Below the pieces are notes generated by a model. It did no database searches. It saw only the letters and a list, made by a program, of their open reading frames with translations, and was not told where the DNA came from. From Uranotaenia lowii (lineage: Eukaryota > Arthropoda > Insecta > Diptera > Culicidae), in NCBI RefSeq assembly GCF_029784155.1, contig NC_073691.1, positions 124,372,714 through 124,436,713 on the forward strand: DNA of 64,000 nt, in the 5' to 3' direction. This document shows, one piece after another, positions 1 to 12,000 of this stretch (positions are counted from its first letter, which is position 1; each line of letters begins with the position of its first letter). The position numbers and the translations under genes are program-made.

Positions 1-3000
1 TGCCTGGGCCAACGACCACGTCAAGAGCCTCTCGTCCATGGAGGTGGACTGGATTGGGGAAGTTGGCGAGGGCTTCCACTGGTATTATGCCGATTACGGT
101 CTGCTGCTGATATTCGGGGGCATCCCGTGGCAGGTAAGAGAATAGTCGATTGTTTGTACTTCAAATTCAATTCAACTCATTCTGTTAAAACGAAACTTTC
201 TGTATTTGTTCTTTAACATTAATGCTATTTCGACAGCTTGAAGTTCTAGATCGCGAAAAACTTTAAGAGTAATTAGCTGTTAGTTTTTTATTGTAAAAAT
301 ATTTAACTTATTTTTTTTGTATTTTATTTATTTGAAACGTCTTACACCTGAGGATTTAAGGAGCCAAACTCGTTTTGCATGTTTACAGTTTGCTTAAGTC
401 TAGATTATGGTTACCATGTCCCGCGACACCAAAAAGAGTACATTGGGATCATCGCTTCATCGCTTATCCGAGCTCTGGTTTTCTGAGCTCCTGCCTTATC
501 CCAGCCATCAGGTTGACTCAAGATCCGTATATTATCAAGTATTACGCCCGGATGGTATGCAAAATGTTGTACAGTAGAACTCCGCTTACCCGAGTTCGTC
601 GGCCAAGGTACCACCACGGATAAGTGAATTAAACGAAATACATTGACAAACCCTTTTGCTCTGGTATTGCATATCATCCAGGCGCAAAGCCCGGTTCTTA
701 CATGAATTTCAATTTTATATTTAATCGACTTTTCTGGCAAGTTTAGATTTTAAACTTGCCATAGACGTCAATTCAACAGCTTATAAATATATCGCGATGA
801 TAAAAGACATTTTTACATGGATTTTGGATAAGAATGGTGGCTCGGATAACGCAGAGACTTGGATGGGCGGGGTTATACTGTACATATTTTGTGCTATCTG
901 AGGTGGCACCGAGATATTTCCATTTAATCAAATACTGTTAATGTCTTGGAGGTTAACTCACATGACAATTATAAATTTTCTTTAAACTATTCTTCTACTT
1001 TACCTAAATTTTGTGCATATTGATTACTGTTTGCATACTCAAAGGCGCTTATCGCGCTCACTTTTTATAACGACAAAAAATGCATGTTTATTAAAACAAA
1101 ATTGTTAAAGTTATTAAATTAATAACTTTAACATTTTGTTTTAATAAACATGCATTTTTGTCGTTATAAAAAGTGAGCGCTAATAATATTAATTGTTGTG
1201 AGCTGTATTCCTTTCCTAGTTTTTTTAATTTAATAATTAATGGCATTTCGGTGAAGTATACATTCTAACAGGAAGAATTTCAAGTAAAAGTAATGAAAAT
1301 TATAGACGGATAAATTAGATTAGGAAGCATGAAAAATGTTGAAAATGAGCCAAGAGCGTGATTTGAGAAAACTTCTTGCCGCACAAGACCATTTGTCCCG
1401 CACCGTATCATTGTCTAGAAGAAGCAAAGTCGATAGGCTGACTTTGCATTGATCTATACAATGATATTTGGATGGATCGAAGCACGTGTTTTTCGTACCT
1501 TGATCGGATAAAAGGAAATGTACGGCCGGCTCGAATGAAGTTTTCTATTGCGAGCGCTGGTTCGATTGGAGCATATTGTTCAGTCAACAACATATAGGAA
1601 TATATGCTCATGCAAAGCGACGACGATGGCAGTTGGTTTGAGATTTTTATCTCAACACACATCTGAGATATTAAAAGTGGCCCACGTTTCCCCATGGCCC
1701 ACGATACCCCACTCTCCCCTAAAATTTCACAAAAAGAAGAGTACGCCCATTTTTCGATCGAAAAAGAGTACATGTACTCTTAAAAGAGTACGTATGGTAA
1801 CCCTAGGCTAAGAGAAACAGATATTTCCTGAGACAGACGTTGATCCGCCTTTAGGGTTACCAGATCACGCAACACCAAAAAGAGTACATTGAGATCATTC
1901 ACCAAAAAAGTAAGGAGAGACGATATAACCAATGATCAAATTGATTTGACTCTTAGAACAAAAATTCAACCATTTTCTGTCTAATTTTTTGTTGTCAGCT
2001 TTTGCAGGTTCGCAATACCGACGGCAGGTGGCGAACCTGAAAAATTTGACAAAAAATGCCCTGTAGGAAAAATGGTCCTATTTAGCCCGATTTTATCGTA
2101 GAAATTGCGTGTTTTATTTTCAAAGTTGGGTGGCATTTCCTAACTGGGATAGCATTTCTTCAAATCGATCGATGCGCACTCTGGAATCGACATTGCGTAC
2201 TGTTAGAAAAATGATTTTTTTTGTTTTTTTTTTTCTGGAAAAATTATCCAGAAAACGAAATCGAGTGTCCAGTCAGTATGGTCAGTGATATAACTCTTGT
2301 TTCCTGAGCTCCCAGCCATCAGGTTGATACAAGGTTCATCTAACTATGGAGCTTTGCTTCCGGATGGTATGCAAAACAGAAGAAAAAGGATGTATATATT
2401 TCGTATTTTCTGAGGAGGCCCCTTCTACCTCGAATAAGCGGGGTTCTACTGTAATTGGAAACCGAGATATTTCCATTCTTATTCTCTCTATTTGTTAAGG
2501 TTATGCAAAACTTGGATTATTCGAAGAGATATCAGTACACTGAGGTTTTTTTACGCGGTTTTTTTTACACGGTTTTTTTATACGCGGCTTTTTTTACGCG
2601 GATTTTCGAATTAACGCGGTTTTTTTACGCGGATTTTCGAATTAACGCGGTTTTTTTTACGCGGATTTTCGAATTAACGCGGTTTTTCAGAGAAAATATT
2701 CTAAGACTTTTTCAAAGGAAAACACTTACATAGAATCTTTTTGTAGTTGGGAAAATCTTAGCTCTGAGACAAAGAACGTGATACATGAAATCTGTGACCT
2801 GAGACCTGAGACTTGAGACCTGAGACCTGAGACATGAGACCTGAGATTTGAGACCTGAAATATGAGACTCGAGATCTGAGACACGAGACATGAGACATGA
2901 GACCTGAGACTTGAGACCTGAGACATGAGACCTGAGACATGAGACATAAGACCTAAGACTTGAGACCTGAGACATGAGACCTGAGACTTGAGACATGTGA

Positions 3001-6000
3001 CATGAGACCTGAGACATGAGACCTGAGACATGAGACATAAGACCTAAGACATGAGACCTGAGACATGAGACCTGAAACCTGAGACTTGAGACATGAGACC
3101 TGAGACATGAGACCTGAGACATGAGACATGAGACATGAGCCATGAGACATGAGACATGAGACCTGAGACCTGAGACATGAGACATGAGACCTGAGACATG
3201 AGACATGAGACCTGAGACCTGAGACATGAGACATGTGACCTGAGACATGAGACCTGAGACCTGAGACCTGAGACATGAGACCTGAGACATGGAAGATGAG
3301 ACCTGAGACATGAAACCTGAGAAATGAAACCTAAGACCTGAGACATGTAACATGAGACCTGAGACATGAGACATGAGACATGAGACGATCTGAATTCCAC
3401 ACTGTCAAATAAGCCTCACTATATTCTACTATTCTATTAATCTAACTTATTTTGTTTTTTATCTTAAAAATAAACTATCATTGTACGCAAATTTTTAAAT
3501 AATCATGGTTCTTACGCGTTTTTTTTAGTAACGTGCTGTTTTGTTTGAATTTTTTAATTAAAATGGATTTTTACAGTGGATTTTCGAATTAACGAGGTTT
3601 TTTTTACGCGGATTTTCGAATTAACGCGGTTTTTTTTACGCGGATTTTCGAATTAACGCGGTTTTTTTTACGCGGATTTTCGAATTAACGCGGTTTTTTT
3701 TACGCGGTTTTTTTTTACGCGGGACGAAATACCGCGTAAAAAAAAACCTCAGTGTATTAAGATGTTATGCTTGCAAACCACAAAAACGCGTACACTTACT
3801 TTACAATCATTATTTGAGATTATACACAAATGCCATAACGGTGTGGTAAAGTGTCAAAAATAAAACCTAAAAAAATATTTGAGATTTTTGCACATTTGAA
3901 CATATTATCTTAATTGTGTACATATTGATTAGTGTTTGCATACTCAAAGGCGCTTATCTCGCTGACCTTATTACGACTAAAACGCATGTTAATGAAAACA
4001 AGATGTTAAAGTAATTTGTTGTAAGTCGTATTTCTTTCGTAGTTTTAGCATAAAATGTGGAACAACCTCATAAAATGGAAGAAATACGTAGATTCTTCAG
4101 ATCAAATGCATTTCAATAAAAAAAGAGTACATTTGGTGAAATTTCACAAAAAGAAGAGTACGCTCATTTCTCGACCGAAAAAGAGTACATGTACTCTTAA
4201 AAGAGTACGTATGGTAACCCTAACCTAATTTGAAATAAATATTTATAATCAATACTGATGTTATGAAATCGCTTGGTTCATCTTTGTACCTGAAAATAAT
4301 CATATTTTCGTAGGTGAAAGAAAGAATTATAGAAACATGAGGTATCAAAGAACGAAAGAACATAAACCGTAGATATCATGAAATTTTCGAAGATACAACG
4401 GCTCACCGGCAGGACTTGAACCTGCAATCTCCGCTTCAGTAAAATGGCGCGTTATCCAATTTCACCACGGTGAACATGATGAAATCGGCGAACACGAGCA
4501 ATCGAGCTCTGCCGATCAACTGCTGGACCTTCTATCAAAACACCATGTATGTGTATCCATTAGACTGCCCCAAATGACCCGACTTTTGAAAAAGGTATAC
4601 GCTGCAGGCTAAAATTGATCCTGGGTTTAGTACAAGATCTCATGCCAAATTTGGGCCAGATCGGACCACGGGAAGGGGTCGCTCAACGAGCCTGAAGTTT
4701 GTATGGGATTTTGAGACATTTTGTTCGAGAGGAACATGAAAAACCAGTTTTTCGTCAATAACTTTTGTCTCCTTCGACCGATTTCTTTCAAAAACGGGTT
4801 TTCTTAAAGCCTAAAATATGACAAATATTTCATCCAAAGTTTTCATTTCAATTAAAGTTAAGATAAAAAAGTTATTAAGCTTCAAAAATTGGCTAACTTT
4901 TTTAAGGGTGACATTCATCACTGTTTTAATGAGGCGACTAAATGCCCGACCAGACACTCAATGTGAAATACATGCCGTTTCGACTGTACGATTTGTGATG
5001 CCAATAAAAAAAAACAATAACTCCAATAACTTTGGTTCTCGTCGGCCGATTTCTTTCAAAAACAATTTTTCTAAAAGCCTCAATTATGACAAATATTTCA
5101 TCCGAGGACTGCAATTCGATAAGAGTTAAGATAAAAAAGTTATAAGGCTTCAAAAATGGGCTAACTTGTTTACGGTGGTATTCATTACTGTTAATGAGGC
5201 GTCAATATATTCGACCGCCCCGACTCATTGACAATGATGAATATCATCCTTTAAGAAAAACCGTTTTTGAAAGAAATCGGCCAACGAGAACCAAAGTTAT
5301 TGATTAAAACAGGTTTTTCATGTTTCTTCCGAGCCAAATGTCTCGAAATCCCATACAAACTTCAAGCTCGTTAAGCAACCCCTTCCCGTGATCCGATCTG
5401 GCCCAAATTTAACATGAGATCTTACGTACTCTACCATACGTACTATTTTAAGAGTACATGTACTCTTTTTCGATCGAAAAATGAGCGTACTCTTCTTTTT
5501 GTAAAATTCTACCAAATGTACTCTATTTTCTTGGTGAAAGGAAATAAATTATATTTTCTCATATAAATTAAATTATTTCATGTAATTCATGTATCGGAAC
5601 ATGAAGATTGTATTCTTATAAATCCAAAAACTACAACTTTTTATGCATTCGTTGCATAAAAAACACTTCAGTTGTGCTTATTTTGTTAAATGTTTCAAAG
5701 GATGGATTCCTATGGAAGAAATAACGATTTCAATCTGGATTTTTCGTTCAAAATTAGCGCCTTTCAGTATGCAATGAACTCCTAAACAGTAGGCAATATG
5801 TATAACAACAACAAAAACATAGTGCAAAAATCAAAAGCGAACGAATCAGCAATAATGTTTATGAAGAGTAAAAAACTACGCCTCTAAAAAAACTATTAAA
5901 AAATTTTTTTTTATCAACTTTCGTGTGCTTCTCAGTATGTATTTAATTGAAACGTTTTTAATCTATTTGTCAATTAAGTCACATATCTTGCAACAAATTG

Positions 6001-9000
6001 ACGCTATTTGAATGACCTAAAACATCATGGCTTTGAATAAATGGCGTTTGTGTTAACAATTTTGAAAATATTTCTCAATGTACTCTTTTTGGCGTAGCAG
6101 GATATGGTAACCCTAAATTAGGTGTGTAAAAATTGAGTTTACCAAATCCAGTGCTGTGGTTTATCTAGCTGGTGCTTATATTAATCATACATATACCTAG
6201 TACTGCATTCAATTCCAGTTCTATTGGGTTTCATTAAGCTGATTGAAAAATATTAAGAAAGCGAACACAAGAGTACTTACCAACTTACCACTAACTGTCC
6301 CACAAAATTGCTACTCTCGTTGCAGGTATACTTCCAACGGGTTCTTTCCAGTAAAACCGCTGGTCGAGCGCAAGTTTTATCCTACGTGGCAGCGTTCGGG
6401 TGCATCCTGATGGCTATTCCACCGGTCCTGATTGGGGCCATCGCCAAGGCCACCCGTAAGTGTTGAAATTACTGCTTTTCTACTGTTATATCTAATTTAT
6501 GTCGGTGTCTTCATCCGCCAGCATGGAACGAGACCGACTACAAGGGCCCTTGGCCGCTGACCGAAACGGAAACCAGCATGATCCTGCCGATGGTGCTCCA
6601 GTACCTGACGCCGGACTTTGTGTCCTTTTTTGGACTGGGTGCGGTTTCGGCCGCCGTCATGTCCTCTGCCGATTCATCAGTATTATCGGCCTCGTCGATG
6701 TTCGCGCGAAACGTCTACAGGCTCATCTTCCGGCAGCGGGCCTCGGAGATGGAAATTATTTGGGTGATGCGTGTGTCAATTCTTGTCGTGGGCGTTCTGT
6801 CCACCATCATGGCGCTAACCATTCCCTCGATCTACGGCTTGTGGTGAGTAATTTCCCAAAAATCTAAAACTGATGGTTTTTTTTCTAATTATTTTTCTTT
6901 TGTTTCTATTTCTAGGTCAATGTGCTCCGATTTGGTGTACTGCATTCTCTTCCCTCAGGTAAGTTTTGACCCCACCGTTTTTCTTCTGCTAACGTTCGAT
7001 GCATAAAAAATGCCACCCACCCAAGGTTAGGCTTGAGGCAGCACATTTTCCGTGAACAGCTGCAGGGGGACAATTTCGAGTCCTTTTGATACGAGGGTGC
7101 GGACAAGAAATTTTTCTATCAAGTTCGAACGAAACTCTGCTGCTGCTTTGAAAATTCAGACAGGTTCGAAAGAAAACGAACCATCGTTTCTCATAAATAT
7201 ATAAATACATCGTTCGGAGCCCCAGTCTCAGTCATATCCACCCTATACGGTTGGTTTCAACTATTAACGTGAACATTCGGAGTAACATATTCGTGTACGT
7301 ATTTGAACCGATGTCGATGTACCACTTAGGAGATAAAAAGGAAACAAGATTGTTGAAGGTGGTCGCTCGTTTTTTTTCCACCACTGAAGCCTGAATGTGT
7401 AACAAATACATAATTTCATATTTAAGTACCCTCCATTACTTAGCTCCGGTGCATGTAAATTTATTGTGATCGCTTTTCTTATTAGAAGAACCCATAAAGG
7501 GCGATGGGAAACGTGGGAACAGGTCGCTCGAATCAGATAATAATCAGTTCCATGTGAAAAACTTGTTTTAGTCCTGCTTAGCTCATACATGCAAGTGTTC
7601 TAGGAAAAAGAAAAAAAAATGTTACAAAAATTTCAAAGGCATATAGAGTTATTTTTTTATTTAAAAACTCTTAGCCATTCCAAAAATTAACGCGGAATCT
7701 TTTTTGGTACATAACATTGCATAATGAAAGGCGCTTTCTATTCGCTTTGAATAGCTTAGTCCAAGGTATCCAACCAAGGTTGCAAAATCTCATGAGTTTA
7801 AGATTTTTATGAGTGAGATTTTCTTCTTTGAATTTCACTATGATGTTGATGAATCTCATCGTAAGCATCACATACAATAACTGCCTTGAATTTTGACGTT
7901 TTCTGATCCTGAGAGCAAGGTTGTCGAAAAATATTCTGTGTTTTTGAGGAAAAAAATCTCAATTTCTGTGATTTTAATCAAAAATTCTGTGATGGTTTTC
8001 TGTGATGCTTTTTCCTTCAATTTCATTGAAAATTCATGATAAATTTAGCCTTTTTACATCCAAGTTGAGAAAAATCAATTAAAATTACCAATCTTATCAA
8101 ACATTTTTAGTTCAATGTAAAAAATCTAAGAAATGTAATTGCCAAAAAATCATAATTTTGTAAATCCATTCAAAGTTAAAAAATACTGTGACACAGATTC
8201 TGTGATGAAAATTTGCTTAAAATTCTGTGACTTTACAGATTTTTCTGTGATTTCGGCAATCTTGCCTGAGAGTCACAAGCAGAAAAACTACTTTTGCGAC
8301 GGCACAAATACCAGATCGGAGGCATCGAAGGAATTAAAAGTAATATTTGAACAATCCTTCAACAATAAAAGTTAGAACTTAAAAAAGTGTTCCAGTTCAG
8401 AAGAAACTGAACTTACCACAACTTTTTAAAACACTGCCAGTTTATACCTGTTAATTGTTAAATTCCAGTTTTACCATTTCAAAACATCTTTCTTAAGAAC
8501 ATACATTTAAAAATTGAGTTCCATCAGGATTTGATAAGAATTTATATATTATATTTCTGTCTCAAGTGAATAAGTTTGCTTCTCAACTTTTTTCTTGACG
8601 TAGTTTGCAAATTAATGTTTCGTTTATGTTACTGGATGAACGACGAAAATTTCTCTCGGCTCATGATTGACTAAACATGGGCTAAATATGTTTTTCTGTT
8701 GTGATAAGTCTCACATCGTGCTCGGGAGATTGAAAACATGCTATTAATAAAATTGTATTGCCCACAGTAATGAACTTTTAAGTTTGTTAAAACGTGGATT
8801 CAAAATGTTTGTATTTTTATCATGGACAAAATATCGTAGTAAATCTGTAGTAAATTTCTGAAGAAGAAAACATGGCCGTTGCACCAAAAAAGAAGATATG
8901 ATTGATATAGACCTATCTAATGTTCGATAAATTCACTTATTCTATTTCGCGCGCTTTTAAAAGATTTATAGAATCCTTCATTGAAAAAGAATACGACTGA

Positions 9001-12000
9001 AATAATAATGTGCCATTGAATATCAAGATAGACCAATTATTTATTTCTTCAGTTTGGAGTCATTGACAAAACGATTTTTTTGGTAAGCAGCCATATGCAT
9101 CAAACATAAATTTTACTTTAGTTATCATAATGAATGGTGGCTTCTTTTTTTTAACGATTGTTATGAACCTTTTAAAAAAATCGACACGGCAAACACAATA
9201 TACATAATTACTTACCAAGGTTATTGGAACACAAGCTTCTCTGACTTTATCAGTAAGTAGGCGAGAGAGCGCGTGGAGGTTCAGTGAGTTTGTTTGTAAA
9301 CATCGGAAAATTTGTTCGAGCTGAGGGCTTTGTTGGTAAACAAACTCCACGTACTCCATAGTAACCAAATCAAAATGGCTGAATCGGGAGTTTCTCATAT
9401 CGTTACACCTCTTATATGTATATACACAACTTGCTACTTACTTACTTAATGATCCCGCGTCGAATCTACGGCGCATAGGGCCATGGTAAAAGACCTCCAC
9501 TGTTGACTATCCTGAGTCAGTGTCTTCATTTGGTTCCAGTCAAGGTTCTCGTGGACAGTTCGGATTTCTGTGATTATTTAGGCCTCGCCGTCACAAGTTT
9601 CTGGGTCTGCCTCTTCTTCGATGTCCTTCTGGATTCCAATCTAGCGCCTCTCCGCAAATCTCGTTTTCATCTTTTCGCAGCGTGTGCCCAATCCATCTCC
9701 ACTTACGTTCCCGAATCTCGATTTCTAGCGCCCTTTGATGACACCGGCGATGTAGTTCCTCATTTGAGATCCAATTGCCAGGCCACCAAGCGCGGATGAT
9801 CCTCCGCAGGCAGCGATTCACAAATACTAGCAGTTTTCGCGTCGTCACCGCATATTTGCACCAAGTTTCACACCTGTACAACAATACGGATTTGACGTTT
9901 TAGTTGAAGTTTCGGATTGCCGTTCGTAGAGATATCTGGCGTGACCGCTGTGGAGGTTAAATCGGTTCGGTATGGCTGACCGAGAAGACGCCCACTTACC
10001 TAGGCCGTCGTTGCCGAAGAACTGAGCGCTGTTTCGCTCGTACGCTTTCTGCTGACGGATGAGAGAGGGAAGACGAGTACGCGTTGACTCGCGAAAGCTG
10101 TCATACACGAAGAAACCGTTTAACGGCAACCTGACAGCTGATGATTCTGAACGATGGGTACGACACTAATAATCATCTGCTACACATCTCCCCCTTACAC
10201 TAATAAAAGAAACAAAGAGACTTTCCATAGTAGCCCCCAGTATTCGGAGATTCGGATTTTTACAATTCATAACAGACGTTATGTGTTTTCAGACGCAATT
10301 TATTAACCACGTAACATTCAGAGCTATTTAGTGATCACTCCCTTCCTCTGACTGTTCATCCTGAAGGCGAATTCTTAGGTCTGCGAACGTCGCACGTTCA
10401 TCATCATATTGTTCAGCTAAATCGACAAACTCTTGATCCCAAAATCGATCTTCATCCTCATCCCAAAGCAAATTTCTCGGTCTCTGCTCCACGAATAAAA
10501 CGTTTTCACTTAGATAACCCGGCGTCTTTCTTTCTCTCGTAGCACGTAAGTTTTCCGGAACATTTGTTGAATCGTCTCCCGATAAGGTTGACGCCAATGT
10601 CCCACTCTTTTGACTTGTGAAACGTGTCGCTATAGATTATTACCAAGGTCTTCTGTCAGTATGAGCTTGCCCTTCTCTTCACTAACAACCGTATATCGAG
10701 TCGTTGAAAATCTTGCGTCCCCTTTCTTTCTAGCCTGTGGCTGTGTTATAACAACATCGCCTTCTTTAATACGGCATTCTCTCGCAGATCGCTTGCTATC
10801 CTCTAGACATTTTCCCCTCAGTTTAGCAGCCGTATCGCGTTTATCAATCGCTTCGTTATCATGCTTGACCTTGGTGTATTGCAACAAGGGAAGACCTTTG
10901 CGTATTTTACGCCCTGACATCAAACTCTTCGGGAGGGACGGCGGTGATTGAGTGTGCAGCTGAATTGTGAGCCTCAACTGCCAACTGGAGCTCCTCCAAA
11001 TAAGATGACAGATTTGAAACCGCGACAATCATCGCTTTATTGATAAGCTTCATACAGCTTTCAACCAGTCCGTTCTGCTGAGGAAAAAGCGGAGTAGAGA
11101 ATATGTTCCGAATACCTCTTTGAGGGCAATGTCTTTTGAACTCTTCACTACTAAACGGAGGACTGTTATCCGACTTGATCGACCGAGGAAAACCTTCTCT
11201 TTTAAATAATTCATTCAGTACCCCTTTTACAGAATCATAATTCGTCGATTTTATTGGTTTAGCTATTACATAACGTGACCTGTAGTCTACAATTACCAAG
11301 ATATAGATACCCCTCAAAATTGCAAGTTGCTAGAAACTAATTTAGTATTTTAAACGTGACCGCCAGATGTTTCGGAGACGCGCAAACTCAAATCGGGCCT
11401 TTCTGATCCGGGTTTCGATGTCTTTCCTGGTACCACCATCAGGCGTTATCTGGCTACCAAGGTACTGGAAGGACTTCACTTCCTCGACTTGTTGCCCAGC
11501 TACCATGAAATTGGAAGGATTTCCTGTGTTGATCTCTATCGACTTGGTCTTTCCGACATTGACCTTGAGACCTGCTGCCTTGGAACTTTCGGTGAGGTCT
11601 TTAAGTTTGCTGTGCATATCCGGTTGTGTTTGGGAGAGCAAAACAATATTGTCAGCCAGGTCAAGGTCGTTCAGTTGATCCATTGTTGAAGGATTCCACG
11701 GCAATCCTCGGTTCGTTGCACAGTTGATCGATCCAGTCAGAATGTCATCCATTACGATTAGAAAAAGTAGTGGTGATAAAATACATTCTTGTCTCACTCC
11801 AGCACTTACCGGGATTGGTTCGGACAAGACACCATCGTGCAAGACCTTGCACGAAAATGCCTCGTATTGTGCTTTGATGTGATTGACTAGTTTCTCTGGT
11901 ACTCCTCTTCGCCTTAGAGCCGCCCAGATGTTTTCATGGTTAAGTCGGTCGAATGCTTTTCGAAATCAACGAACACCAGCAGAAGAGAGTCCTGGAATTC

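Larger units (their letters stand above)
1853..4221. repeat. GGTTACC/GAGTAC-family element, copy 2, interrupted
   Basis: The left terminus AGGGTTACCAGATCACGC is at 1853 and the right terminus GTATGGTAACCCT ends at 4221. Without the TA-flanked insert at 2538-3754 this copy is about 1.15 kb. The stretch 2285-2537 closely matches 35371-35599 (shared 'CCGGATGGTATGCAAAACAG' and 'GGAAACCGAGATATTTCCAT'), so this is a multicopy family. Confidence 0.6.

Noticed and set aside
2712..3400. Several overlapping minus-strand frames of 60-220 codons with MSHVSGL repeats
   Set aside because: They are a by-product of a 7-bp satellite with no stop in any frame; no start context, composition or splice signal supports a gene.
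6989..7210. Minus-strand short frames in ChT intron 4
   Set aside because: Intron sequence next to a clear donor; no splice partners or conserved residues seen.
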